From the NCBI RefSeq assembly GCF_963259705.1, contig NC_081849.1:63136410-63200409 (forward strand): a stretch of 64,000 nucleotides of DNA, read 5' to 3'. The notes under the pieces are model-generated. The model was given only the letters and a program-made list of their open reading frames with translations, was not told the origin of the DNA and did no database searches. Positions within the stretch are counted from its first letter, which is position 1; every line of letters starts with the position of its first letter. Positions 12,446 through 26,420 of the stretch are shown here, one piece after another. Position numbers and translations under genes: made by a program. Source of the DNA: Myotis daubentonii. Lineage: Eukaryota > Chordata > Mammalia > Chiroptera > Vespertilionidae.

Positions 12446-12991
12446 CTAAAAAGCACAGGGTGTAAGCGGGAGACTGCCTCTGACTGTTTTCTTCCTGTTA
12501 CACTGGAGAACTAACTTTTACTTCCTGCACGCCCCTGGGGCTATGCTGGTCTAGAGGTCGAGAGAGCAGTGCTTCCATCAAGAGAACACAACAACAGTCC
12601 CATTGAACTGGAAGTTGAAGGGATGATGAGGTAATTGGGGCTCCTTTTGACTCTGGAGAAAACAGGCAAGAAAGGACTGTACCAAGTAGGCTGGGATGAT
12701 TGATCCTTAACATCAAGGACAAGAGGACTGCTGCTATACAACGAATGGGGGAAAGGAGTATTTCTGGAACACCTCCTAGCATTGCTTCCAGTGGCATAGA
12801 ATTAATGGAATACTGTAGCAGCCTCTCACTAAGAGCTTAGATCTCTCAGGAACAGAATTTGGGGTTGTGCCATCAGGTAATGAACTACCAGCTCATGTAC
12901 TGGCCGAGGGCAAGGGAACTTGGAATGGGTAGTGGAGGAAGGAAATTATAACATAAGAGCCTCATGCCAACTGTAGAAATAAGGTCTAGTC

Positions 12992-13205
12992 CAGGGGTGG
13001 GCAAACTTTTTGACTCGAGGGCCACAATGGGCTCTTAAACTGGACCGGAGGGCCGGAACAAAAGCATGGATGGAGTGTTTGTGTGAACTAATATAAATTC
13101 AAAGTAAACATCATTACATAAAAGGGTACGGTCTTTTTTTTCAATAGTTTTATTCATTTCAAACGGGCCGGATCCAGCCCGCGGGCCGTAGTTTGCCCAC
13201 GGCTG
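12992..13205. mobile_element. hAT MITE (214 bp) with 8-bp TSD
   Basis: Terminal inverted repeats CAGGGGTGGGCAAACTTTT... and ...AGTTTGCCCACGGCTG. Exact TSD GTCTAGTC at 12984-12991 and 13206-13213. Subterminal 'gagggccacaatggg' and 'aaacgggccggatcc'. No coding capacity. Confidence 0.95.
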
Positions 13206-13213
13206 GTCTAGTC

Positions 13214-14472
<1,259 letters not shown>

Positions 14473-14497
14473 TTAAGATAGCTTCAGTATGGAATAC

Positions 14498-14868
14498 TAT
14501 GGTCTGAATGTTTGTGTCCCCCCAAATTTTCATGTTGAAATCCTAATGCCCACTGTGATGATATCAAGGAGGTGGGGCCTTTAGGAGGTGGCTAGTCATG
14601 AAGGCGAAGCCCTCATGAATGGGAGGGACTAACACTCTTACAGAAGAGACCCAGAGAGCTGGCTAGCTTTGCCACCAGGCGGAGATACAGCAGGAAGGTG
14701 CCAGTGATGAGCCGGGGAGAGGGCTCTCACCAGAACATGAGCCTGCCGGTGCCACGACCCTAGACTTCCAGCCTCCAGAACTGCAAGAAATACGTTTGCT
14801 GTTTACGAGTTACCCAGCTACCTGGTCTGTGCTAGCTGGTTAGAGCTGCCCAAACGGCCAAGACAAAC
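14498..14868 (+). mobile_element. MLT1-type MaLR LTR
   Basis: Old ERVL-MaLR solitary LTR: 'tatggtctgaatgtttgtgtccccccaaa', 'gatgatatcaaggaggtggggcctttagg', 'cagcctccagaactgcaagaaata', 'gttacccagctacctggtctgtg', ending 'gcccaaacggccaagacaaaca'. It lies about 45 bp upstream of SPMIP4 coding exon 2, within intron 1. Confidence 0.8.
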
Positions 14869-15445
14869 AACTAAAATTCCTACAGCTTCAAAACTGTTTT
14901 TAGGTTATATTTTCAGATTACAGAATTCTCAGTGCTGGGTAGATGATGATAGAGACTGGTTATTTAGGCATCACTGGACTGCTGAGGGAAGGAGGTTAAA
15001 TTCCTGAGGGCTTATAGATTATCTGTAGTTGTTTTTTTTTCAATAATAGTTGTAGTATGTATGCTTACATCTTTTAAAAGTTCTTATTGAGCTATAACTC
15101 ACATGCCACATAACTCATCCATTTAAAGCGTACAATTAAGTTGTTTTTAGTATACTCACAAATATGTCACTTTCCAGAATTTTGAACATTACATTCCAAT
15201 CTTGGGAGGCTTAATTTAGCCAGCAGTGATCATTGGAAGGCATGATTAAAGGAAAGCTCAGAACAAAGATACTTGAAGTTTTAGTTGGCAGAGTGCTAAT
15301 AGTCAAAAAAATATTTAGTAATCAGAAAGCAATGGAATGAATCCAGAAACAAAATGGGAACGTATAATGGAATCTGAAGCAATTGTCAAGGCACTTCCTT
15401 AATTAATATGTTTGTCTCCCTAATGAACAAGACAACTTGCTAGAG

Positions 15446-16067
15446 CAAGCATGTCAGACTCGCGGCCCGTGGGCTGCATGTGGCCCACAGTGAATACCTT
15501 TGCGGCCCAGCCAACATAGCGGTATGTAAGAAACGTTTCAATAAAAATTTCATAACTTAATTTTTACAATATCCTGTTGTACATAATTATTTATAACGAA
15601 CTACAACGTTTGTTAATGACTGATTACTATAATCCTGTTGCATTCATTTCCCTTACGTGCCATACATGCAGGCACACTATTTCTCTCCACTAATACCAGC
15701 AGTGAATATTTTAGCAGCTGATTGCCACGTCATTAGTCTTGTACTGATTTGTTTGGTGTGTGCAACAGGAAATGTTTCACTTTCGGAGAACAAGAAAAAT
15801 AGGTTTATTTGTGTTACACTTATTAACTTGCACAGTTATTCAGTGTCTGGGAAATTAATGTTCAAGAAAAAATGTTAATTTTTATTAAAATGTTCAATTA
15901 TTTTATGTTAACGATTACTCATTTATTTCAGCTCTTTGTATTCAGTATGTCTCCATCAAAATAAACGTATGTTTCTATGAAAATTGAAGCTTTTGTGTTT
16001 TTGCGGCCCACATAAACTTAAACCTTGTTTATTTGGCCCGTGTTAGCCTTTGAGTTTGACATGCTTG
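15446..16067. mobile_element. hAT transposon derivative (622 bp) with 8-bp TSD
   Basis: Ends CAAGCATGTCAGACTCGCGG... and ...GAGTTTGACATGCTTG are inverted repeats, flanked by exact TSD TGCTAGAG (15438-15445, 16068-16075). The inner subterminal blocks 'gcggcccgtgggctgcatgtggccc' and 'gcggcccacataaac' are also inverted. The longest internal frame is 73 codons without recognisable transposase motifs. Confidence 0.95.
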
Positions 16068-16226
16068 TGCTAGAGATCAGAAGATGTCAACCGAATGGAA
16101 AAAGGATATAGACATCTGTGATTCTTAATAGCTGTACCTGTCATTCTTAAATTTTCAATGGAAGAAATACAAAAGAATACCATCAATTTATTAATATTTT
16201 AAAAAGCAATCAACTGAGTATATATA

Positions 16227-16326
16227 CAGGGTGAGGCAAAAGCAAACCAGCTTCTTCTTGTATTATTATTATTTATTGTAGTATTTTCCATACAAATAAC
16301 TATAAGCCTACTTTTGCCCTACCCTG
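16227..16326. mobile_element. Mariner-type MITE (100 bp) with TA TSD
   Basis: Inverted ends CAGGGTGAGGCAAAAG and CTTTTGCCCTACCCTG (one mismatch pair) flanked by TA on both sides. Internal AT-rich sequence, no coding. Confidence 0.92.
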
Positions 16327-16466
16327 TATTAATGACTACTGTAATTGCTTCAAAATTTACTAGTGAAGAATGTAACTGAAGAATAAAGATTAAGTTGCCC
16401 TAAGACAATGGGTGAGCCAGAACCATAATCCTGATTGTCTTACTGTTTTCAGGCCTTCCATTAGCC

Positions 16467-16625
16467 CAATGGTTCTCAAAATAAGCTGGAAAACTCTTAC
16501 AATGCAGATTCCCTAGACCCACCTCAAACTTACTGAGCTAGAACATCTACAGAGTGCGCCCAGGAATCTGCATTTTTAGAAAGCTTCTCAGGTGATTTTG
16601 ATGTACCCTGTCTGTATACCATTGG
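16467..16625. mobile_element. MER5A-like hAT element
   Basis: Old MITE with ends 'caatggttctcaaaat' and 'ataccattg'. The internal 'atgcagattccctagacccacc' and 'aggaatctgcatttttagaaagcttctcaggtgattttgatg' are typical of MER5-type Charlie elements. No TSD resolved. Confidence 0.75.
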
Positions 16626-18276
16626 GTAACAATGGTGCTAGACTGCGTTACCTATTCTGGAAAGAAAGAAAAAAGTAGGCTGATGTGAGGAAATAATTTT
16701 GCACTGCTGTTAAAATTACCAACTGAGTTCAAAATACATTATGATATTAAAAAGAAGACATCCCCTTAAGCACATCCATGTTTAGAAAATTAAGCTGCTG
16801 AGAGCTAACATGTGCTAGGACTCATGTTCATCCTTACCATTATGAAGGGTAATTTCTAGAAGCTAGGAGCTTTTCGTTTTGTTTTGCTTTTGAGATTTGA
16901 GTTGGGAGTTATTGACCCTTAACCTGGTCTGAAGAAATAAGCCTCAGCATTGATAGAACAGAGGTACCAATCAATGTTCTCTTGATGACACTTTCCAGAG
17001 CAGTTCCAAATGACAACCTGGAGAGAAAAGCCAACTTCTCATTCTGTAAGCTGCCTGGCTGATTCTTGAGAGGGAGTTAACAGGAGGGGTTCTGAAAATA
17101 TATGATCATCCTGACTTTCCCACTTAGGGACCATGAAAGGAAAGAAGTCCATGGAGTAAAAGAGAAAGCAGGTTTTAGTAATCAGAAGCCAGGAACATGT
17201 TTATACCTAGGACATGTGTTTACTTTATAGTCAGTTAACAAAAAGCAATTACTTTCTTAAAGATGCTTTTCTTACATCTCATGCCAGTTAAAGGGTTTTG
17301 GAGTCAATTATAAATCAACCATAAGATCATTTAGCTAGAAGGGATCAAAATTTCAGTGAAAAGCCTTAGAGTACTTTTGAGGGGATAAAGATCAATCAGA
17401 TATGGCAGACCTAAATTCCTACTCCGAAACCTTTTGGCCAAGTATAAAACCTCACAATGCTGCTTTTAAGCCAACTGCTCATCCCCAGATCACACATGAT
17501 CTGCTAACGGTTCTCCCTGACTCAGGGGAAGTCTGCCTAACCGGATGGCCCTTGGAGCCGAGAGGAACTTTGGGCTGACAACCGCTTTTTGGAATCAGGT
17601 TAAAACTAGAAAAGACGGTACAACAGGGACTGATTCAGGAGAAGTGACCTGAGCCCTCTCTCCACAAATATGACAATATTCCTTTTCATGTAGTGAAAAT
17701 AGTTTACAAAAAACACATTGAATATGATCTTTAAAAAAAGGAAGAGAACCCATGTTGCGATGTCAACGGTGGTCATTTCTAGATAAAGAACAGAGGTATT
17801 CTGTACAAAGGAAGTACTAATTTTTCTTTCTGTCAAACAATGGGAAATTTGTTTTCTTTATGGATTTCCATGGTTTCTAAAGTATTCATAAGGAAGGTGT
17901 TAGTTTTATAATTAGGAAAAAAGCCTTCTTTTTGCTTTTCATATAAAGAGCATGTTTACAGACTGGAACAGATCTATGCAAGATCAAGATGGTGAAAGCT
18001 GAGATGGAAGAAGAAAGAAGAGTCAAGTCTGTGGAGAGCCAGTGTTTAGTCTGACAAAGAGAACTCTTCTAGGGCCAAAAGATCTTCACATTCTTGAAGG
18101 GCTGCTATCATGGAGATGACTGATTTTTCTTATTTTGCATGGCTTCAGAGGGAAGAACCAGGATCAGCAGGTGGAAATTAAGAGGGGGAATTTTCTCAGT
18201 AGGAAGAAAATTATCTACTAATCAGAAACATTCCAAATGGACTTCCTGTGAGGTAGTGATGTTCCAGACTTGCTGT
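16626..18276. other. SPMIP4 intron 1 segment, nothing recognised
   Basis: About 1.65 kb of unique-looking sequence with no repeat or gene I can support. Confidence 0.4.
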
Positions 18277-18286
18277 CTGATTTCTT

Positions 18287-18508
18287 TTTTTTTAAAATAT
18301 ATTTTTATTGATTTTTTACAGAGAGGAAGGGAGAGGGATAGAGAGTTAGAAACATCGATGAGAGAGAAGCATCAATCCAGCTGCCTCCTGCACACCCCCT
18401 ACTGGGGATGTGCCTGCAACCAAGGTAAATGCCCCTGACCGGAATCGAACCTGGGACCCTTCAGTCGGCAGGCCGATGCTCTATCCAGTGAGCCAAACCG
18501 GCTAGGGC
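18287..18508 (-). mobile_element. Ves SINE with TSD
   Basis: Full-length minus-strand copy. ctgatttctt occurs at 18277-18286 and again at 18513-18522, next to the head end (ccaaaccggctagggc). Confidence 0.93.
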
Positions 18509-18729
18509 CTGGCTGATTTCTTAATGAAATAATTCTTAAATGAAGAGGTCTTAAAGAAATAATTCTAAATGAAATGAAATTAAAAAATAAAAAACAAAAC
18601 AAAGAAACATAACAACCACACAGGTTAGTTTTTCACCCATCCAAGTGTGAAATTCCCCCACCCCCTCAAAATGATTCAAGTAAATATAATGCACAAAAGC
18701 TGGCACTAAGATCTTGGAGAATTTGTTTT

Positions 18730-19250
18730 ACCTATTACTTCATACATAACATGGGAACAGTAATAGTACTATCTTTTAGGGTTGTTGTGAGGATTAAAAG
18801 AATCCTATATAATAAAAGCATAATATGCTCAGTGTCTGGTCGACCGGTCGCCCGTTCAAGGGTAATATGCTAATGATATGCTAAGGCCACTCAACCGCTT
18901 GCTATGATGTGCACTGACCACCAAGGGTCAGATGCTTCGACTGGTAGGTTAGCTTGCTGCTGGGGTTTGGCCTATAGGGACTGAGTGAGAGATGGGCCAG
19001 ACATGCCCTAGAGCCCTCCCACTGTCTCTCCCTGGCCCCAATTGTGCACTGGTGGGGTCCCTTGACCTGGCCTGTGCCCTCTCACAATCCGGGATCCCCT
19101 TGGGGGATGTCAGAGAGCTGGTTTCGGCCCAATCCTGCAGGCCAGGCGAGGGACCCCAGTGGTACATGAATTTGTGCACTGGGCCTCTAGTTATCACATA
19201 AAAAGCATTTGGTAGAGTACCCACACATAGTAATGACTCATTATACAGTA
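18730..19250 (+). mobile_element. MIR SINE split by a HeliBat
   Basis: Left part 18730-18802 (acatgggaacagtaatagtactatcttttagggttgttgtgaggattaaaag) and right part 19191-19250 (cataaaaagcatttggtagagtacccacacatagtaa) together form the 3' half of an ancient MIR. The insertion separates them. Confidence 0.7.
18803..19190 (+). mobile_element. HeliBat-type non-autonomous Helitron (388 bp)
   Basis: Starts TCCTATATAATAAAAGCATA and ends TGCACTGGGCCTCTAG, with host A before and T after. It shares both ends with 11214-11676 but has a different interior (ggtcgaccggtcgcccgttc). The counterpart of the CTCF-like site is degraded (gaccaccaagggtcag). Confidence 0.94.
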
Positions 19251-20870
<1,620 letters not shown>

Positions 20871-20984
20871 GAAGAGTCCATCTAACCTTTGGGCCGCTCG
20901 TTTTCAGGATCTCCTTACATTCTCTCCTAGCAGATACCCTGTCAGCTCAGCCCACTGCAAGCGCCCAGCTTTCCATGCTCCACG

Positions 20985-23900
20985 CTAACCCTGACCCTGA
21001 CCCTGGCCCTGACTCTGGCCCTAACCCTGACCCTGACCCTGTCCCTAACCCTAACCCTGGCCCTGACCCTGTCCCTAACCCTGACCCTGACCCTGGCCCT
21101 AACCATGACCCTGACTCTGACCCTGACCCTGGCCCTAACCCTGACTCTGGCCCTAACCCTGACCATGACCCTGTCCCTAACCCTGACCCTGACCCTAACC
21201 CTGACCCTGACCCTGACCCTGACCCTGGCCCTAACCCTAACCCTGACCCTGACCCTGGCCCTAACCCTAACCCTGGCCCTAACCCTAACCCTGGCCCTAA
21301 CCCTGACCCTGACCCTGGCCCTAACCCTGACCCTGACCCTGGCCCTAACCCTGACCCTGACCCTGGCCCTAACCCTAACCCTGGCCCTAACCCTGACCCT
21401 GACCCTGATCCTGGCCCTGACCCTGACCCTGTCCCTGTCCCTAACTCTAACCCTGGCCCTAACCCTGACCCTGACCCTGACCCTGACTCTGGCCCTAACC
21501 CTAACCCTGGACCTAACCCTGACCCTGACCCTGATCCTGGCCCTGACCCTGACCCTGTCCCTGTCCCTAACTCTAACCCTGGCCCTAACCCTGACCCTGA
21601 CCCTGACCCTGACCCTGACCCTGTCCCTGTCCCTAACCCTAACCCTGGCCCTAAACCTGAGCCTGGCCCTAACCCTGACCCTGACCCTGTCCCTAACCCT
21701 AACCCTGGCCCTAACTCTGACCCTGACTCTGACCCTGGCCCTAACCCTGACCCTGGCCCTAACCCTGACCCTGACCCTGTCCCTAACCCTAACCCTGGCC
21801 CTAACTCTGACCCTGACCCTGACCCTGGCCCTAACCCTGACCCTGTCCCTGTCCCTAACCCTAACCTTGACCCTGACCCTGTCCCTAACTCTGACCCTGA
21901 CCCTGACCCTGGCCCTAACCCTAACTCTGGCCCTAACCCTGACCCTGACCCTGATCCTGGCCCTGACCCTGACCCTGTCCCTGTCCCTAACTCTAACCCT
22001 GGCCCTAACCCTGACCCTGACCCTGACCCTGGCCCTAACCCTGACCGTGGCCCTAACCCTGACCCTGACCCTGATCCTGGCCCTGACCCTGACCCTGTCC
22101 CTGTCCCTAACTCTAACCCTGGCCCTAACCCTGACCCTGACCCTGACCCTGACCCTGACCCTGTCCCTGTCCCTAACCTTGACCCTGACCCTGACCCTGA
22201 CCCTGGCCCTAACCCTGACCCTGACCCTGTCCCTAACTCTGACCCTGACCCTGTCCCTGTCCCTAACCCTAACCCTGGCCCTAAACCTGACCCTGGCCCT
22301 AAACCTGACCCTGACCCTGTCCCTAACCCTAACCCTGGCCCTAACTCTGACCCTGACCCTGACCCTGGCCCTAACCCTGACCCTGGCCCTAACCCTGACC
22401 CTGTCCCTGTCCCTAACCCTAACCCTGGCCCTAACCCTGACCCTGGCCCTAACCCTGACCCTGACCCTGTCCCTAACCCTAACCCTGGCCCTAACTCTGA
22501 CCCTGACCCTGACCCTGGCCCTAACCCTGACCCTGACCCTGTCCCTGTCCCTAACCCTAACCCTGGCCCTAACCCTGACCCTGACCCTGACCCTGACCCT
22601 GTCCCTAACCCTAACCCTGGCCCTGACCCTGACCCTGACCCTGGCCCTAACCCTGACCCTGGCCCTAACCCTGACCCTGACCCTGTCCCTAACCCTAACC
22701 CTGGCCCTAACCCTGACCCTGGCCCTAACCCTGACCCTGACCCTGTCCCTAACCCTAACCCTGGCCCTAACTCTGACCCTGACCCTGACCCTGGCCCTAA
22801 CCCTGACCCTGACCCTGTCCCTGTCCCTAACCCTAACCCTGGCCCTAACCCTGACCCTGACCCTGACCCTGACCCTGTCCCTAACCCTAACCCTGGCCCT
22901 GACCCTGACCCTGACCCTGGCCCTAACCCTAACCCTGGCCCTAACCCTGACCCTGGCCCTAACCCTGACCCTGACCCTGTCCCTAACCCTAACCCTGGCC
23001 CTAACTCTGACCCTGACCCTGACCCTGGCCCTAACCCTGACCCTGACCCTGACCCTGTCCCTGTCCCTAACCCTAACCCTGGCCCTAACCCTGACCCTGA
23101 CCCTGACCCTGACCCTGTCCCTAACCCTAACCCTGGCCCTGACCCTGACCCTGACCCTGGCCCTAACCCTGACCCTGACCCTGTCCCTGTCCCTAAGCCT
23201 AACCCTGGCCCTAACCCTGACCCTGACCCTGACCCTGACCCTGTCCCTAACCCTAACCCTGGCCCTAACTCTGACCCTGACCCTGACCCTGGCCCTAACC
23301 CTGACCCTGTCCCTGTCCCTAACCCTAACCCTGGCCCTAACCCTGACCCTGGCCCTAACCCTGACCCTGACCCTGTCCCTAACCCTAACCCTGGCCCTAA
23401 CTCTGACCCTGACCCTGACCCTGGCCCTAACCCTGACCCTGACCCTGACCCTGTCCCTGTCCCTAACCCTAACCCTAACCCTGGCCCTAACCCTGACCCT
23501 GACCCTGTCCCTAACCCTAACCCTGGCCCTAACTCTGACCCTGACCCTGACCCTGGCCCTAACCCTGACCCTGACCCTGTCCCTGTCCCTAACCCTAACC
23601 CTAACCCTGGCCCTAACCCTGACCCTGACCCTGACCCTGACCCTGTCCCTATCCCTAACCCTGGCCCTGACCCTGACCCTGACCCTGACCCTGGCCCTAA
23701 CCCTGACCCTGACCCTGTCCCTGTCCCTAAGCCTAAACCTGGCCCTAACCCTGTCCCTGTCCCTAACCCTAACCCTGGCCCTAACCCTGACCCTGGCCCT
23801 AACCCTGACCCTGACCCTGTCCCTGTCCCTAAGCCTAACCCTGGCCCTAACCCTGACCCTGACCCTGACCCTGACCCTGTCCCTAACCCTAACCCTGGCC

Positions 23901-24173
23901 CTGACCCTGACCCTGACCCTGACCCTGGCCCTAACCCTAACCCTGGCCCTAACCCTTACCCTGACCCTGGCCCTAACCCTGACCCTGACACTGTCCCTGT
24001 CCCTAAGCCTAACCCTGGCCCTAACCCTGACCCTGACCCTGACCCTGACCCTGTCCCTAACCCTAACCCTGGCCCTGACCCTGACCCTGACCCTGTCCCT
24101 GTCCCTAACCCTAACCCTGGCCCTAACCCTGACCCCGACCCTGACCCAACCCTAACTCTAACCCTAACCCTGG
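20985..24173. repeat. 3.2-kb telomere-like variant hexamer array
   Basis: About 530 hexamer lengths of CCCTNN, nearly all CCCTAA, CCCTGA, CCCTGG or CCCTGT. On the minus strand these are TTAGGG, TCAGGG, CCAGGG and ACAGGG. Canonical CCCTAA rarely runs more than two or three in a row. Higher-order blocks recur, for example the 60-bp line starting at 22321 appears again unchanged at 22981. Rare point variants (CTAACT, CCATGA, CCTTGA, CCGTGG) mark old and duplicated units. The right edge ends in more canonical repeats (cctaactctaaccctaaccctgg). Because the unit is 6 bp, two frames stay open for over 1000 codons. These Pro-Asp/Thr-Leu frames are an artefact of the period, not genes. The G-rich minus strand should form G-quadruplexes. 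Confidence 0.97.
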
Positions 24174-24726
24174 TTGGAATGATAAAGGAAGGAGGGGAAG
24201 TAGAGATAGTGAGTACAGTCAACTCTTGAATTTTTCTGTGAATGGAAGCGGAGAAATCAGGCGAAAACTGGCGTTAATGTGGGGTCAAGGGAGGACTTTT
24301 TAAAAAATGGGAGGTACTGCAGAATGTTTGCTAATGGGAGTGATTCAGTAGAACAGAAAAAAGTGATGATGCAAGAATTCAAAAGGTTTCCAAAAATAAA
24401 TAAATAACCCCGTTTCTCAAAGCTCTTAGATTCCAGGACATGTGCTTTCCCACCTGCTGCTCTACCCCCTGGAGTCTAACTGGTAAGGGCCCCAGATTTA
24501 GAGCAGGTGGGAGGCAACCATAGGCAATACACGAACTTTCATGTCCAAGTTTCTCTTACAAATTATTACCTTATTATACATGACATTTCACAATAGGATT
24601 TTAAAAACGAATCTTTATTTTAAAATACTAACTTAAAATTATAATGCTACATCTAGTTGAGTAAGAAGATTTGTAGCATCAATTAAATAACAGTAGCTAA
24701 ACTAAGAAGAGGTCAATCAAACTTAC
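24174..24726. other. Right flank of the telomere-like array, nothing recognised
   Basis: Unique-looking sequence without a clear repeat or gene. Confidence 0.45.
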
Positions 24727-25404
24727 TTGAAAGAGAAAACAATGCAGATGTCCCCTTGTGGTTGTGGGTGTTCAAGACCCAGCTGCTGTGGAAACTGCGT
24801 CAAACCGGCAGGTGACCCTGGGTTCTTGAGCTTTTACTGCATAAGCCCCCTCCTTCCTGGGCGAGAGGGGGCTCATGATCCCGGGGATCCCCTGACACGT
24901 TCGGTCCTCTGTGGAGAAAAAGGACCATCTGGGAAAGGCTGGCACTTGGACTCAACCTTGGCCAGCATTTGCCTGTTGCAATCATTTTCTTTCCTTAACT
25001 CAATGAATTTTCAGTCGACATGGCTGTGTTCCAGTTTTCTTGAGTTTTGTTTTCTGTTTTTTGTTTGGCATGGAAGGTTGTCTCCTTTCTGTAATTTCTT
25101 GCTCATGTGTCCCTCCATCTTCTCATACAGGTTGCAAATCTTCACCCCACACGGCCTGACAGAGTCATTGGCTTGTGTCATTGGCCCATTATTCTCACTA
25201 CACCGTTCCTTTCACAGACTTCGTCGAAGTCAGAACACTTTTTGCCTAGCACCTTCACAATTCTTAAAGTGTGTCATCTCTTCACTATCAAAACCACCAC
25301 CACAGCACATACCAGGATCCTCCAGGGAAATGCATAGGCACGTGGGGCTGTCCCAAGCTTTCAGGAATCACCAGCAGAACACTGCACAGGTGCCGCAGGA
25401 CTAG
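24727..25404 (+). other. Unexplained 225-codon open frame, probably chance
   Basis: The longest non-repetitive open frame in the intergenic DNA, from ATG at 24727 to TAG at 25402. The translation starts with a Cys-rich stretch (CGCGCSRPSCCGNC) and has Phe-rich hydrophobic runs around residues 100-135, but no domain I recognise. No splice, TATA or polyadenylation signal is convincing. It could be a degraded retroelement or lncRNA sequence. I do not claim it as a gene. Confidence 0.12.
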
Positions 25405-25689
25405 CTGAAAGGCGAATGCATGGCAGGCAGGTGGCCCTCCATGACTGGTTGGGCGCTCAGCTCTGTCTCTGAGTGCCAGTGCCCTGTGTGCCATACCTGA
25501 CCACGATGGAGTGTTCTATTCCTAAGTAAACAGGTACCTAGCAATCAGGGCAGATCAGTTGGGCTGGGGGAGGGGAATCCAGCAGGTTCTAGAAAACCAT
25601 TTTTCCTACCTGTACTCTGAAATAGAACGTGTTCTCACGTGTACAGGCACTGGGCTCACATGTACGCCCCATAAAGTGTCACCTACCAT

Positions 25690-25960
25690 TAACACCTTGC
25701 GTTAGTGTGGTGCATTTGGTACCACTGATGAACCAACATTGGCACATTAGTATCAATTGAAGTCCATAGTTTACATCAGGGCTCATCCTTTGTGTTGTGC
25801 AGTTCTGTGAGCTTTGACAGGTACATGATGTCATGTATTCAGTATCAAACAGAATAGTGTACAGCCCCCCTAAATTTCCTGTGCTCTACCCAGTCATCCC
25901 TCCTCTCCTCTTGAACCTCTGGAAACCACTGATGACTTCCCTTGTTCTGAAGGCTGTGTT
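25690..25960 (-). mobile_element. Old L1M 3'-end fragment
   Basis: Antisense L1 3' UTR: 'agtccatagtttacatcagggctcatcctttgtgttgtgcagttctgtgagc', 'tacatgatgtcatgtattcag', 'tgaacctctggaaaccactgatg'. Old mammalian L1M type, no TSD. Confidence 0.7.
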
Positions 25961-26059
25961 GTCTTTCAATTAGTGGTAGCATGGCATATCTTTCTCCATC
26001 CCTTTAGTTTCCAAATAATTATGTCTTCCAAATTAGTTTATTGTACACAAAATACACTT

Positions 26060-26420
26060 GGGTGTGGTTTTCTTATTCCTTATAACAATCCATGTCCTTT
26101 AACTTATACATTTAGACCTTTGACATTTAAAGTGATTGTTTATATATTTTGGGTAGTATCTATTTTATTTCTTATTGTTTTCTGTTCATTGTCTTTACTT
26201 TTTCTTTTGTCTTCCTCTTTTTCCTTGTATGGTTTTAGTTGAGCATTTTATGTGATCCCATTTTGTCTCCTCTTAACATATCAATTATACTTCTTTTTAA
26301 AATTTTTGAGTAGTTATCCTTTGACTTTGCAATATACACTTACATCTTATTCAGGCCCACTTTGTTGAGAATTTGAATGGATATGAAATCCCAACAAAGT
26401 GTGAAAGAGGAAAAGTCATT
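26060..26420 (-). mobile_element. Old L1 remnant (antisense)
   Basis: T-rich sequence with 'agacctttgacatttaaagtgattg' and 'gagtagttatcctttgactttgcaatatacacttacatcttattcaggcccactt', typical of antisense old L1. Probably related to the 25690-25960 piece. Confidence 0.55.

Larger units (their letters stand above)
11677..12991. other. L1-derived and locally rearranged sequence
   Basis: Contains an L1 3'-end-like block (about 11815-11885), the left arm of an inverted repeat (11887-11975), a diverged direct copy of 10220-10350 (about 11985-12135), a Ves SINE (12145-12290), and the right arm (12361-12445). The remainder, to the hAT MITE, has no supported gene. Confidence 0.5.

Noticed and set aside
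20975..24229. Open frames of 1084 and 1016 codons on the plus strand
   Set aside because: They are a by-product of a 6-bp repeat lacking stops in two frames. Pro-Asp and Thr-Leu strings with no start context, domains or codon bias beyond the repeat.
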